The position numbers and the translations under genes are program-made. The notes below the pieces were generated by a model. The model did not search any database. It was not told where the DNA came from and saw only the letters and a program-made list of their open reading frames with translations. Positions 38,808-47,225 of a stretch of 64,000 nt of DNA are shown here, piece after piece (within the stretch, counting starts at the first letter, position 1; each line of letters opens with the position of its first letter). This DNA comes from Stigmatella aurantiaca. GTDB lineage: Bacteria > Myxococcota > Myxococcia > Myxococcales > Myxococcaceae. The stretch lies in the NCBI RefSeq assembly GCF_900109545.1, contig NZ_FOAP01000001.1, positions 744,001 to 808,000 on the forward strand, in the 5' to 3' direction.

Positions 38808-40763
38808 ATGTCAGCGCCTCCATCTCCGGTCGCATTCGAGCCTGACCCAGCACGCAGGGGAATCCGCCGCTTCCTTCCCGTCCGGACGCTGGCTGGGTTC
38901 GTTTCGGCCTTCGTCGCGCTGATGGGGATTGCCTTCCTCTGCCTCCACTCGACCCAGCGGCTCTCCACCAGCCACGGAGAGGTCAGGCACACGCTGGATG
39001 TGCTGGCGAGTTCGGAGCATCTGCTGTCCTTGCTCAAGGATGCCGAGACCGGCCAGCGCGGCTACCTGCTGGTGCGGGATCCGCTGTATCTGGAACCCTA
39101 TCAGGCGGCCACCCAGGCCATCGGGCCCGCCCTGCAGCGTTTGCGGCAGTTGACCTCGGACAACCCGCGTCAGCAGGAGCGGCTCGACCGCATTGAAGCC
39201 CTCACCCGCCAGAAGCTCGCGGAGCTGGAGGGGACCCTCTCGCTCATGCGCGACGGGGCCCCCGCCACGGCGATGGAGCTGGTCCATACCGGCCAGGGCA
39301 AGCGCTTCATGGACTCCTTGAGGCAGCTGCTCCATGAGGTGGAGAACGAAGAGCGGCAGCTGCTCGCCGACCGCACCGAGCGTCTCGAGCAGGTGACGCA
39401 GCGGAACACCGCGGTCGTGCTGGGGGGAATCGGGCTGCTGGGGGTGCTCACCCTTCTCGCGGCCGGCATGACGTCCAGGGATTTCCAGGCACTCGCGAGG
39501 GCGGCGCGGGAGCGGCTGAAATACGAGGAGCGGCTGGTTGCACTCCACGCCATCGACAAGGCCATTCTCCGGGCGGCCTCTCCCCTGGAGCTCATCCAGC
39601 CGGCCCTCTCCGCCCTACGGCGGATGGTGGGATGCGAGCGGGCCGACCTTGTGCTCTTCGAACCAGGGCAGGCCGAGGCACGGGTCCTGCTCTGCCACGA
39701 AGCTTCGGACGTCCTGAAGGAAGAGCGCATTTCCCTGTCCAGTCCGTTGGCCACGCGGGCGCTTGCTGGGAATGGCATCCAGGAGGTCATGCGCCTGTCC
39801 GGGGCCGCTGGTAGCACACCGTCCCAACCGCAGCTTCCAGAACAGGAGTCGCGCTACGAGGTGCGCCTGCCGCTGAGTCCCCAGCATCAGCGCATGGGCA
39901 GCCTTGGCCTGCTCAGCCGCCATGCCCATACGTTCGATGAACGTGCGGTGCAGGTGGCGCGTGAGGTGGCCGATCAAGTCACCATCGCTTTGGAACAGGC
40001 GCGCCTGCGCGAGCGGCTCCGGGGCGCAGCCGAACGGCTGGAGCAGCAGGTTCGCGAGCGGACCGCCGAGCTGAACGAGGCCAACGCCGAGCTGGAGGCC
40101 TTCAGCTATTCGGTCTCCCATGATTTGCGCGCGCCGCTGCGGTCCATCGACGGTTTCTCTCAAGCCATCGAGGACGATGGGGGCAACGTCCTCTCCGATC
40201 GCTCCAAGCGCTTCTTCCAGAAGGTGAAGGCGGCGAGCGGCCGCATGGCGGAACTCATCGACGACCTGCTGAACCTCTCCCGCCTGTCACGCGCCGAGAT
40301 GATCCGCGTGCGGGTGAACCTCTCCCCTCTGGCGGAGGGCGTCATCGCCGACCTCAGGGCCCGTGAGCCCGAGCGTCAGGTGGAGGTCTCCATCCAGCCA
40401 GAGCTCTGGGCGGTGGGAGACCTGCGCCTGTTGCGCGTCGCGCTCGAGAATCTTCTGGGCAATGCCTGGAAGTTCAGCAGCAAGCAGCCCAACTCCCGCA
40501 TCGAGGTGGCTTGCTCCGCACAAGAGGGAGAGTCCGTTTTCGTGGTCCGGGACAACGGCGCGGGATTCGATATGGCCTACACCCAGAAGCTCTTCAGCCC
40601 GTTCCAGCGCATGCACAGTGAGCGGGAGTTTCCAGGCACGGGCATTGGGCTGGCCACGGTCCACCGCATCGTGAGGCGTCATGGAGGCCGGATCTGGGCC
40701 GAGGGCGCCGTGGGAAAGGGTGCCACGATCTTCTTCACTCTGGGAGGTGCACATGGCCAGTAA
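38808..40763 (+). CDS. Membrane sensor histidine kinase (CHASE3-GAF-HisKA-HATPase)
   Basis: Two transmembrane segments (residues about 27-47 and 197-218) flank an extracellular CHASE3 sensor domain with LLSLLKDAETGQRGYLLVRDP. A GAF domain (about 245-400), coiled coil (LRGAAERLEQQVRERTAELNEANAELEAF) and HisKA follow with phospho-acceptor His438 (SVSHDLRAPLRSIDGFSQ). The HATPase domain has N-box ENLLGNAWKFSS, G1 DNGAGFD and G2 GTGIGLATVHRIVRRHGG. This resembles phytochrome-like kinases that pair with Rcp1-type regulators, and the next gene encodes just such a regulator (11-bp overlap). The signal is unknown. Confidence 0.94.
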   Translation: MSAPPSPVAFEPDPARRGIRRFLPVRTLAGFVSAFVALMGIAFLCLHSTQRLSTSHGEVRHTLDVLASSEHLLSLLKDAETGQRGYLLVRDPLYLEPYQAATQAIGPALQRLRQLTSDNPRQQERLDRIEALTRQKLAELEGTLSLMRDGAPATAMELVHTGQGKRFMDSLRQLLHEVENEERQLLADRTERLEQVTQRNTAVVLGGIGLLGVLTLLAAGMTSRDFQALARAARERLKYEERLVALHAIDKAILRAASPLELIQPALSALRRMVGCERADLVLFEPGQAEARVLLCHEASDVLKEERISLSSPLATRALAGNGIQEVMRLSGAAGSTPSQPQLPEQESRYEVRLPLSPQHQRMGSLGLLSRHAHTFDERAVQVAREVADQVTIALEQARLRERLRGAAERLEQQVRERTAELNEANAELEAFSYSVSHDLRAPLRSIDGFSQAIEDDGGNVLSDRSKRFFQKVKAASGRMAELIDDLLNLSRLSRAEMIRVRVNLSPLAEGVIADLRAREPERQVEVSIQPELWAVGDLRLLRVALENLLGNAWKFSSKQPNSRIEVACSAQEGESVFVVRDNGAGFDMAYTQKLFSPFQRMHSEREFPGTGIGLATVHRIVRRHGGRIWAEGAVGKGATIFFTLGGAHGQ

Positions 40764-41208
40764 GCGGGGGGTCATCTTGCTGGTGGATGACAACGTCGAC
40801 GACGTGGAACTGACGCTCATGGCGTTCGAGAAGATGCAGCTCGATGCCGACATCATTGTCGCTTACGACGGGCTGGAGGCCCTGGACTACCTCTTCGGCA
40901 CGGGCCGTTACGCGGGCCGCGATGTGAGAGAGCTTCCCCGCCTGGTGCTGCTCGATTTGAAGATGCCCAGGCTGGATGGGCTCGGCCTCCTGAAGCGCAT
41001 CCGGGAGGATGAGCGGACGCGGTACATGCCCGTGGTGATGCTCACCTCCTCGACCGAGAAGCGCGACATCACCGAGAGCTACCAGAACTGGGTGAACAGC
41101 TATGTCCGCAAGCCGGTCAACTTCAAGCAGTTCGAGGAGGTCAGCAAACAGCTCGGCCTCTACTGGGCCCTGCTGAATGTCACCGTGCCAGGAGGAACGC
41201 ACTTGTGA
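40753..41208 (+). CDS. Single-domain response regulator (Rcp1 type)
   Basis: The 151-residue protein is a lone receiver domain: acidic pair VDDNVDD, phospho-acceptor Asp68 (LLDLKMPRLDGLG), TSS motif VVMLTSSTEKRDI, and the Lys in YVRKPVNFKQF. The insertion between DDVEL and LLDLKMP (YLFGTGRYAGRDVRELPR) is typical of Rcp1-like regulators of phytochrome kinases. There is no output domain. It overlaps the kinase gene upstream by 11 bp and the next hybrid kinase by 4 bp (GTGA). It therefore probably carries phosphate between them. Confidence 0.94.
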   Translation: MASKRGVILLVDDNVDDVELTLMAFEKMQLDADIIVAYDGLEALDYLFGTGRYAGRDVRELPRLVLLDLKMPRLDGLGLLKRIREDERTRYMPVVMLTSSTEKRDITESYQNWVNSYVRKPVNFKQFEEVSKQLGLYWALLNVTVPGGTHL

Positions 41209-42701
41209 GCGGACACCCCCTGCGCGTGCTCTTGGTGGAGAATGAGGAAGACGATGCGGAGCTCATCCTCGAGCAATTGAGGAAGGCGGACTTCGAGCCC
41301 TTCTGGCGCCGGGTAGACACCGCGGAGGACATGCGCAAGGAGCTGCTGGAGCAGTCCTGGGACATCATCCTCTGCGACTATGTCATGCCGCATTTCTCGG
41401 GGGCGGATGCGCTGGCGCTGCTCCAGGAGACGGGGCTGGATGTGCCCTTCATCATCGTCTCGGGACGCATTGGCGAGGAGGTGGCGGTCCACTCGCTGAA
41501 GATGGGGGCGCAGGACTTCTTCCGGAAGGACCGCCTGCGGCTGCTCGGGACTGCGGTGCAGCGTGAGCTGCGGGAGGCCGGGCTCCGGCGCGAGAGCTAC
41601 CGGGCGAGGGTGGCGCTCCAAGAGGCCGAAAGCGAGCGTGCGCTGCTCCTGGACAATATCAAGGACTACGCCATCTTCACCATGGGCCCGGAGGGAACCC
41701 TCACCAGTTGGAACCCTGGCGTGGAGCGCTTGAAGGGCTACAAGGCCGAGGAGTTCATCGGCCAGCCCTTCTCCATGCTGTTTCTTCCCGAAGACGTGGT
41801 CCGGGGATTGCCCGAAGAGGAGATGCGGCAGGCCGTGGCCCAGAGACGCTTCGAGGCAGAAGGCTGGCGGCGGCGCAAGGATGGCTCACGCTTCTGGGCA
41901 GAGGTCGCGCTCACGCCCATCTTCACCGCCAACGGAGAGCTGCACGGCTTCACCCAGGTGACGCGCGACAGCACCGAGCGCAAGCGTCTCCTCGAGGAGC
42001 TGCGCGCCGCCATCCGCCTGCGCGATCAGTTCCTCGCCATTGCCTCCCACGAGCTGAAGACGCCGCTCACCTCGCTCAAACTCCAGCTGCAGAGCATGGC
42101 CCCCCTGGCCGCCGAAGCCGCCCGGGTGACGCCCAAGGCGGAGGTGCTGCCGCGCAAGCTCCAGGTGGTCTCCCGGCAGGCAGACCGCTTGTCCGGGCTC
42201 ATCGATAACCTGCTGGACGTCTCGCAGATCACCTCGGAGCGCCTGGCCCTGCGCAGGGAGACGCTGGATCTCGTGGAGCTCGCGCGCGAGGTCTCTGCCC
42301 GCTTCGAGGACCTCCAGAAGACCAGCCACTGTTCCTTGAACGTCACGGCCCCAGGGCCTGTCCTGGGCAGCTTTGACCGGCTGCGCATGGAGAATGTGCT
42401 CACCCATCTGCTGTCCAACGCGTTCAAGTTCGGCGCGGGCAAACCCGTGGACCTCTCGGTGGAGTCCCTGGAGGGGAGTGCCCGGTTGACAATCCGGGAC
42501 CGGGGCATCGGCATCAGCCAGGAGGATCAAGCTCGGATCTTCGAACGGTTCGAGCGGGCCGTACCCGAGAAGAACTACGGCGGATTCGGCCTTGGGCTGT
42601 GGATCGTCCGGCAGGTGGTGGAAGCGCACGGGGGCCGTATCGAGATGCACAGCCAGCCAGGAGAAGGCTCGGCCTTCGTGGTGAGCATCCCCCAGCGTTG
42701 A
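41205..42701 (+). CDS. Hybrid sensor: receiver-PAS-histidine kinase
   Basis: The start is a GTG overlapping the previous stop. An N-terminal receiver domain (Asp58 in IILCDYVMPHFSG; FFRKDRL has the conserved Lys) is followed by a PAS domain (about 150-260, LLLDNIKDYAIFTMGPEGTLTSWNPG, DGSRFWAEVALTPI). A HisKA/HATPase kinase core follows, with His282 (IASHELKTPLTSLKLQLQ), N-box TVLTHLLSNAFKFG-like region, G1 DRGIGIS and G2 GGFGLGLWIV. No membrane segment is visible, so it is cytoplasmic. Receiver-first kinases can be controlled by upstream phosphotransfer. It is the third gene of the overlapping cluster. Confidence 0.93.
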   Translation: MSGHPLRVLLVENEEDDAELILEQLRKADFEPFWRRVDTAEDMRKELLEQSWDIILCDYVMPHFSGADALALLQETGLDVPFIIVSGRIGEEVAVHSLKMGAQDFFRKDRLRLLGTAVQRELREAGLRRESYRARVALQEAESERALLLDNIKDYAIFTMGPEGTLTSWNPGVERLKGYKAEEFIGQPFSMLFLPEDVVRGLPEEEMRQAVAQRRFEAEGWRRRKDGSRFWAEVALTPIFTANGELHGFTQVTRDSTERKRLLEELRAAIRLRDQFLAIASHELKTPLTSLKLQLQSMAPLAAEAARVTPKAEVLPRKLQVVSRQADRLSGLIDNLLDVSQITSERLALRRETLDLVELAREVSARFEDLQKTSHCSLNVTAPGPVLGSFDRLRMENVLTHLLSNAFKFGAGKPVDLSVESLEGSARLTIRDRGIGISQEDQARIFERFERAVPEKNYGGFGLGLWIVRQVVEAHGGRIEMHSQPGEGSAFVVSIPQR

Positions 42702-43007
42702 GACCTCCCTGGCCATCCAGGGTTGTGAAAAGTCCTTGGGGCGAGTACCTTTCCCGGGAGTACTTGGAGGCGTTTTGTCCCGATTCATCCTCTCTCTCAG
42801 AGCATCGATGCCCAGGCGCGGCGCTCCGGGAAGGTGTGTCCGGAAAACGCCTTGCCCTGGGGTCTGCGCCTCGACGGTCACGGGTTAGCCCCACCGCCGA
42901 CGGCGCATTCCTGCCTCGCGGCCTGTAGTCCCCCTTCGCCTCATTCCCTCTGTCCCCTCTGAAGGGCTCCCGGCCGCCATGGTGCGCCAGGAGCACCGGG
43001 AGTCACC
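42702..43007. other. Intergenic region after the phosphorelay cluster
   Basis: A small hairpin CCCTGG-CCAT-CCAGGG (42707-42712 with 42717-42722, then TTGT) lies 6 nt past the hybrid-kinase stop and may terminate it. The rest holds the presumed promoter of the rnk-like gene; I see no further motif or credible small gene. Confidence 0.4.
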
Positions 43008-43457
43008 ATGAATTCACGTTCCGTGCATGAGCCGCGCTCCGCGGCAACCGTTCCGGCTTTGCAAATCACCACCGAGGACATGACCCGCCTGCGGGGGGTG
43101 GTGGAGCGGCATCTGGAGGGCAGCAAGGCGGCAGCGGCCGAGCAACTGGAGCTGGAGCTGGACCGGGCCCAGCTGGTGCGTCCGGAGCAGATCCCCCCCG
43201 ATATCGTCACCATGAGATCGCGCATCCTCTTCGAGGACCTGGACACGGGCCGCCGCCGGGAGGCGTCGCTGGTCTACCCGGAAGAGGCGAACATGGAGCA
43301 ATCGAGGGTCTCGATCCTGGCGCCCGTGGGGCTGGCCCTGCTGGGGCTCCGGGTGGGCGACATCATCGAGTGGCCGTTGCCGAATGAGCGCCTTGGCAAG
43401 CTCCGCATCCTGGAGGTTCTCTACCAGCCTGAGGCGGCAGGCGACTTCCACCTGTGA
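43008..43457 (+). CDS. rnk: Rnk-like GreA/GreB C-terminal domain protein
   Basis: The 149-residue protein matches nucleoside diphosphate kinase regulator (Rnk): a short N-terminal helix pair with DMTRLRGVVERHL, then the FKBP-like GreA/GreB C-terminal fold (VTMRSRILFEDLDTGRRREASLVYPEEANMEQSRVSILAPVGLALLGLRVGDIIEW). It lacks the GreA coiled-coil acidic tip, so it would bind RNA polymerase at the secondary channel without the cleavage finger. In E. coli and Pseudomonas, Rnk affects NDP kinase levels and alginate; a role here is not known. It is a single gene convergent with the next. Confidence 0.88.
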   Translation: MNSRSVHEPRSAATVPALQITTEDMTRLRGVVERHLEGSKAAAAEQLELELDRAQLVRPEQIPPDIVTMRSRILFEDLDTGRRREASLVYPEEANMEQSRVSILAPVGLALLGLRVGDIIEWPLPNERLGKLRILEVLYQPEAAGDFHL

Positions 43458-43470
43458 TGCCCTCGCGCCG

Positions 43471-43959
43471 CTACGGCGTCGCCTTGATCAGCGAGAGCAC
43501 CTGCGTGAAGGTCCTGTCCCCATTGGGGGTGGTGGCCAGCATTCCCTTCACGCCCAGGTAATTGCCGGTGCCTCCGACGACCGGGATCATCGAGGTGCCG
43601 GTGTCGGACTCTCGCCCCGCCACGGTGATGGTGCCGTCGGCCAGGGTGAGCGTCCACTGGCACTCGTTGAACTGGCCCGGCAGCGTCCGCACGCAGAAGC
43701 CGCTGTTGGAGCCGATGTTCTGCTTGGCCTCGTTCAGCAGCGGCTGATCAAACACGAACATGTCGCCGGGCGAGTCCCCCGGTGCCCCGAGATCCACCGA
43801 GTTGGCGATGCCGCTGCGCGCATCGGCGATGGTGGTGAAGGTCCACGGCTCGTCCGCGTGAGCGCTGGAGCAGCCCAGCCCCGGCGCGGCGAGCAAGAGG
43901 GTGCACCCAGCCCACAGGACGGCCTGCTGCATCTTACCGGTCTCTTTCAGTTTTCTCAT
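43471..43959 (-). CDS. Lipoprotein with allene-oxide-cyclase-like/dirigent barrel
   Basis: A signal with lipobox APGLGC (about 20-30 residues in, depending on start) is followed by about 135 residues of beta-rich sequence. It has the barrel-like signatures SPGDMFVFDQPL, GFCVRTLPGQFNECQWTLTLADGTITVAG and VGGTGNYLGVKGMLATT, which I recognise from dirigent/allene-oxide-cyclase-like small proteins common in bacteria. Such barrels bind hydrophobic small molecules; an enzymatic role is not shown. The start at 43959 gives a basic n-region (MRKLKETGK); the alternative is 43932. It is divergent from the ribA-like operon with a shared AT-rich promoter region. Confidence 0.78.
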   Translation of the reverse strand: MRKLKETGKMQQAVLWAGCTLLLAAPGLGCSSAHADEPWTFTTIADARSGIANSVDLGAPGDSPGDMFVFDQPLLNEAKQNIGSNSGFCVRTLPGQFNECQWTLTLADGTITVAGRESDTGTSMIPVVGGTGNYLGVKGMLATTPNGDRTFTQVLSLIKATP

Positions 43960-43994
43960 TTTATGAGGGATATGTTGACTTATGGGTGAAAGCA

Positions 43995-44009
43995 AATTAA
44001 TAATTAATT
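43995..44009. promoter_or_regulatory. Perfect 15-nt AT palindrome in the AOC-like/ribA spacer
   Basis: AATTAAT-A-ATTAATT (43995-44009) is a perfect palindrome in an unusually AT-rich 78-bp spacer between divergent genes. It could be an operator or overlap a promoter for either gene. No regulator gene is adjacent. Confidence 0.45.
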
Positions 44010-44037
44010 CAGGACTAAACAGGAAATAGGTTCTTGC

Positions 44038-44676
44038 ATGCCAGCGCAGCCGCTGACCCTTCCAGAGCTCTCTCCTTCCGTGCTTCCTGCCTCCGTACGC
44101 CAGCGGGTCCCGATTCCCATCCTGGATGGCATTCTGGGGACGTTCTGCTCCTTCCACCGCCTGCCAGATGGCAAGGAGCATTTCCTGGTGGAGCTGGGGC
44201 CCAAGAACACGGGCAAGCTCCCGCTGGTCCGGCTCCACTCCGAATGCATGACGGGGGACCTCTTCGGCTCGCAGAAGTGCGACTGCGGCCCCCAGCTGCG
44301 CGAGGCGATCTTCCGGATCAACTCGGAGGGGGGCTACCTGCTCTACCTGCGCCAGGAGGGGCGAGGCATTGGCCTCTACTCCAAGCTGGATGCCTATCAG
44401 CTCCAGGGCGAGGGGCTGGACACCTACGACGCCAACCGGCGGCTGAGCTTCGCGGATGACCTGCGGGACTACGCCTCCGCGGCCAGCATGCTCCGGGCCC
44501 TGGACGTCACCCGGATCCGCCTGCTGTCCAACAACCCGGACAAGGCGGCGCAGTTGACCGCGCACGGCATCACGGTCGCCGAGCAGGTCCAGACCGGCAC
44601 GTACATGAACACCCACAACCAGCGCTACCTGCAAGCCAAGGTGCTGCGCACCCACCACAAGATCAACCTGGATTGA
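44038..44676 (+). CDS. ribA: GTP cyclohydrolase II (RibA-type)
   Basis: All catalytic motifs are present: the zinc ligands in HSECMTGDLFGSQKCDCGPQL (Cys70, Cys81, Cys83), the GTP-binding EGRGIGLYSKLDAY, and NNPDKAAQL. The enzyme opens GTP to 2,5-diamino-6-ribosylamino-4(3H)-pyrimidinone 5'-phosphate. It is 212 residues, a stand-alone GTPCH II without a fused DHBP synthase. ATAGG lies about 7 nt before ATG 44038. It starts a three-gene unit with a RibD-like gene and a glycosyltransferase. The absence of riboflavin synthase and lumazine synthase nearby suggests a specialised duplicate. Confidence 0.94.
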   Translation: MPAQPLTLPELSPSVLPASVRQRVPIPILDGILGTFCSFHRLPDGKEHFLVELGPKNTGKLPLVRLHSECMTGDLFGSQKCDCGPQLREAIFRINSEGGYLLYLRQEGRGIGLYSKLDAYQLQGEGLDTYDANRRLSFADDLRDYASAASMLRALDVTRIRLLSNNPDKAAQLTAHGITVAEQVQTGTYMNTHNQRYLQAKVLRTHHKINLD

Positions 44677-44684
44677 GCGCTGCG

Positions 44685-46007
44685 ATGAACCCCCTGCGAA
44701 GAGGCTTTAGCGGTGGTGGTGTCATTCAACGCACGCTGCCGGTTCCACTCCAGCAGGGCGCGGAGCCCGTGCTCCCCACCGCTCAGGGGGGGGATGAGTA
44801 CTGGATGCAGAAGGCCCTGGAGCAGGCCATGTCGGCCGTCGGGCGCAGCCACCCCAACCCCACGGTGGGGTGTGTCATCGTCAAGGAGGGCCGGCTGCTG
44901 GCCAGCGGTGCCACGGAGGTCCATGGCGGCCGGCACGCCGAGCGGGTGGCCATCCAGAGCGTCGCGGACCGGAGCCAGCTGCGCGGGGCGACCCTCTATG
45001 TGACGCTGGAGCCCTGCTCGCACACGGGGCGGCAGCCGCCCTGCGCGGAACTCGTGGCGAGCTGCGGCTTCGCACGCTGTGTCGTCGCGGTGGGAGACCC
45101 CAACCCCCTGGTGGCGGGCAATGGCTTGCGCCGCCTGCGCGAGACGGGCCTGGAGATCCAGACCGGGGTGCTCGCTCAGGAGGCCATCGCCTGGCATCTG
45201 CCGTTCCTCTTCTGGCAGCTGGCGGGGCGGACCTTGATCGCCGCCAAGTGGGCACAGACGCTCGATGGGCAGCTGGCCTATGACGATGGCCGCTCCCAGT
45301 GGATCTCCGGTGAGGAGTCCCGGGCCTATACGCACTGGCTCCGCCAGAAGTACGACGCCATCCTGGTGGGGGCGGGCACGGTCCTGGCGGACCAGCCGGC
45401 GCTCACGGTCCGCTCCTGCGTGGAGCCGCACCACCGCCAGCCGGTCCGGCTCCTGTTCGATCCGGCGGCTCGCATCCTGTCCTGTCCCGAGGGCGTCTGG
45501 CAGGGGCTGCTGGAGCGCACCTTCTCTCCCGCGACGCCGACCGTCCTGATGGTGCATCCGTCCGCCCTGGAGGCGGCCCGCCAGGAGCCGCGCGTGGTCC
45601 AGCGCCTTGAGCGTGTCGAGCACCTGCTGCCGCTCCTCGAGGGGTCCTCTCCCGCGGCCACCCTGCGGGCTGCCTTGGCGGATCCCGCCCTCAGCGCGCA
45701 CGCTGGACGGCCGATTCACAGCGTCATGGTGGAAGGAGGCCCTCGCCTGCTCTCCACCCTGGCGGAAGCCAGCGTGTTCGATGTGGCCCACATCTTCACT
45801 GCCCCCACGCTCGGGGGCGGAACCCGCTACCGGCTCCAGTTCCCGGCGCCGTATGGCACGGGCGTCAGGTTGAACCCCATGGCCCATGCCCGCCTGGGCG
45901 AGGATCTGCTGGTGGAATACCTGTATCCTTCCACGCAGAAGCTTCTGGAGAAGCTGGGCGCCGGACGGGCCTTGAGTGAGCCGGTGAAGACCCCCGAGGC
46001 CGCGTGA
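44685..46007 (+). CDS. ribD: RibD-type bifunctional deaminase/reductase
   Basis: The N-terminal deaminase domain has the zinc ligands HAE (84-86, in GGRHAERVAI) and PCSHTGRQPPC (110-120, Cys111 and Cys120). The C-terminal reductase domain contains AKWAQTLDGQLA, SQWISGEESRAYTHWLRQKYDAILVGAGTVLADQPALTVR, and VMVEGGPRLLS. This is the canonical order for diaminohydroxyphosphoribosylaminopyrimidine deaminase / 5-amino-6-(5-phosphoribosylamino)uracil reductase. An upstream TTG at 44673 overlaps the ribA stop and is the alternative start. The N-terminal extension of about 35 residues is unusual. It would work directly on the product of the gene upstream. Confidence 0.93.
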   Translation: MNPLRRGFSGGGVIQRTLPVPLQQGAEPVLPTAQGGDEYWMQKALEQAMSAVGRSHPNPTVGCVIVKEGRLLASGATEVHGGRHAERVAIQSVADRSQLRGATLYVTLEPCSHTGRQPPCAELVASCGFARCVVAVGDPNPLVAGNGLRRLRETGLEIQTGVLAQEAIAWHLPFLFWQLAGRTLIAAKWAQTLDGQLAYDDGRSQWISGEESRAYTHWLRQKYDAILVGAGTVLADQPALTVRSCVEPHHRQPVRLLFDPAARILSCPEGVWQGLLERTFSPATPTVLMVHPSALEAARQEPRVVQRLERVEHLLPLLEGSSPAATLRAALADPALSAHAGRPIHSVMVEGGPRLLSTLAEASVFDVAHIFTAPTLGGGTRYRLQFPAPYGTGVRLNPMAHARLGEDLLVEYLYPSTQKLLEKLGAGRALSEPVKTPEAA

Positions 46008-46024
46008 CAACCGGTGGAGCCCCC

Positions 46025-47134
46025 ATGAAGATCGCCCATATCAACTGGATTGCCCTCCCCACGGCCGGAGGGGACGCGGTGCACATCGGCAAGCTGGTCA
46101 AGGAGCTGCGGCGGCTGGGCGCCACCACGGAGGTCTTCGCCGGCACCCGGGGCGCGCTGGACGCGCACTACCTGGAGGCGCTGGATCTGCTGACCCAGCC
46201 GCGCGATGAGCAGCGGGCGCTGGAAGAGCTGCTCCAGGCCGTCAAGGGCTTCGACGTGGTGCAGCTTCACAACTCACAGTTCCACCGCCCGGCGATGACC
46301 CGGCGGCTGATCGATGGGCTGCTCGCGCAGCCTCGGCCACCCCGGCTCGTCCACAACATGCACTGCATGACGGATGCCGAGGAGGGCTGGGACGTGCTGC
46401 GCCACCGCGGGCTGCCCATCATCGCGCATTCGCGCTACATCGCCGACGAGACCCGCCGGAGGATCCCCCGCGCCGAGATCCACGAGGTGTTCCTCTCGCT
46501 GACGATGAGCCAGAGCGCGTACGCCTTTCCGACGGTCTCCGGGAAGTTGATCCTCCAGCCGACGCGCCTGTCGAGGTGGAAGGGCTCGGCGATCTCGCTC
46601 CAGGCGGTGCTCGAACTGCTGGAGGCGGGCCGGGAGGACTTCACCTTCTTCCACGCGGGCAAGGACCAGCGCATCTTCCCCACGGGACTCGATGAGGCGC
46701 TGCTCGCCCGGGTGGCGCCGTGGCAGGAGCGCGGGCGTATCCACTTCATTCACTACAGCGTGGAGCAGAGCTGGGAGGCCATCCGGCAGGCGGACTTCTT
46801 GCTGCATCCGACGATCGATGGCGGCTCCCAGGGCGAGCCTTTCTCGCTCGCGGCCGCCCAGACGGTCATGCTTGGCAAGCCGATGATTGCCACGGACTCG
46901 GGCAACCTCCCCATCATGCTCGGAGGATATGGCCCCAAGCAGATCATCCCCATCCAGGATGTGAGGGCCCTGCGTGACGCGATCTCGTCGTGGCTGGATC
47001 GCGGCGTGCCGGCGTCCACGGAGGCCGACCGTGCCCTCGGTGAGTCCTTGCGCCAGGGCTTCCTGCGCTCGGCGGAAGAGCACCTGCACCTGTACGAGCG
47101 GCTGCTGGGCCCGGGGCTGTCCGAAGTCGCATGA
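46025..47134 (+). CDS. Glycosyltransferase (GT4-like, GT-B fold)
   Basis: The N-terminus MKIAHINWIALPTAGGDAVHIGKL is a typical GT-B start (glycine-rich loop at the donor cleft). The C-terminal half has DGGSQGEPFSLAAAQTVMLGKPMIATDSGNLP, an EPFSLAAAEA-like motif (the E-x7-E motif has a Q in place of the second Glu) followed by the GxP loop. About 369 residues. GGAG lies 5 nt before ATG 46025, preferred over an upstream GTG overlapping the RibD stop. Its place in the ribA-ribD unit suggests that it glycosylates a pyrimidine or pteridine-like intermediate, or a later product; this is inference only. Confidence 0.85.
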   Translation: MKIAHINWIALPTAGGDAVHIGKLVKELRRLGATTEVFAGTRGALDAHYLEALDLLTQPRDEQRALEELLQAVKGFDVVQLHNSQFHRPAMTRRLIDGLLAQPRPPRLVHNMHCMTDAEEGWDVLRHRGLPIIAHSRYIADETRRRIPRAEIHEVFLSLTMSQSAYAFPTVSGKLILQPTRLSRWKGSAISLQAVLELLEAGREDFTFFHAGKDQRIFPTGLDEALLARVAPWQERGRIHFIHYSVEQSWEAIRQADFLLHPTIDGGSQGEPFSLAAAQTVMLGKPMIATDSGNLPIMLGGYGPKQIIPIQDVRALRDAISSWLDRGVPASTEADRALGESLRQGFLRSAEEHLHLYERLLGPGLSEVA

Positions 47135-47225
47135 GTGCCGGAGGGGAAGAGAGGGCCGCTGCCGGTTCTGCCTTCCATGGGGCTGTTGCGCCTGTCCGAT
47201 GAGGCCGTCACCGCGGTCGGCGCCG

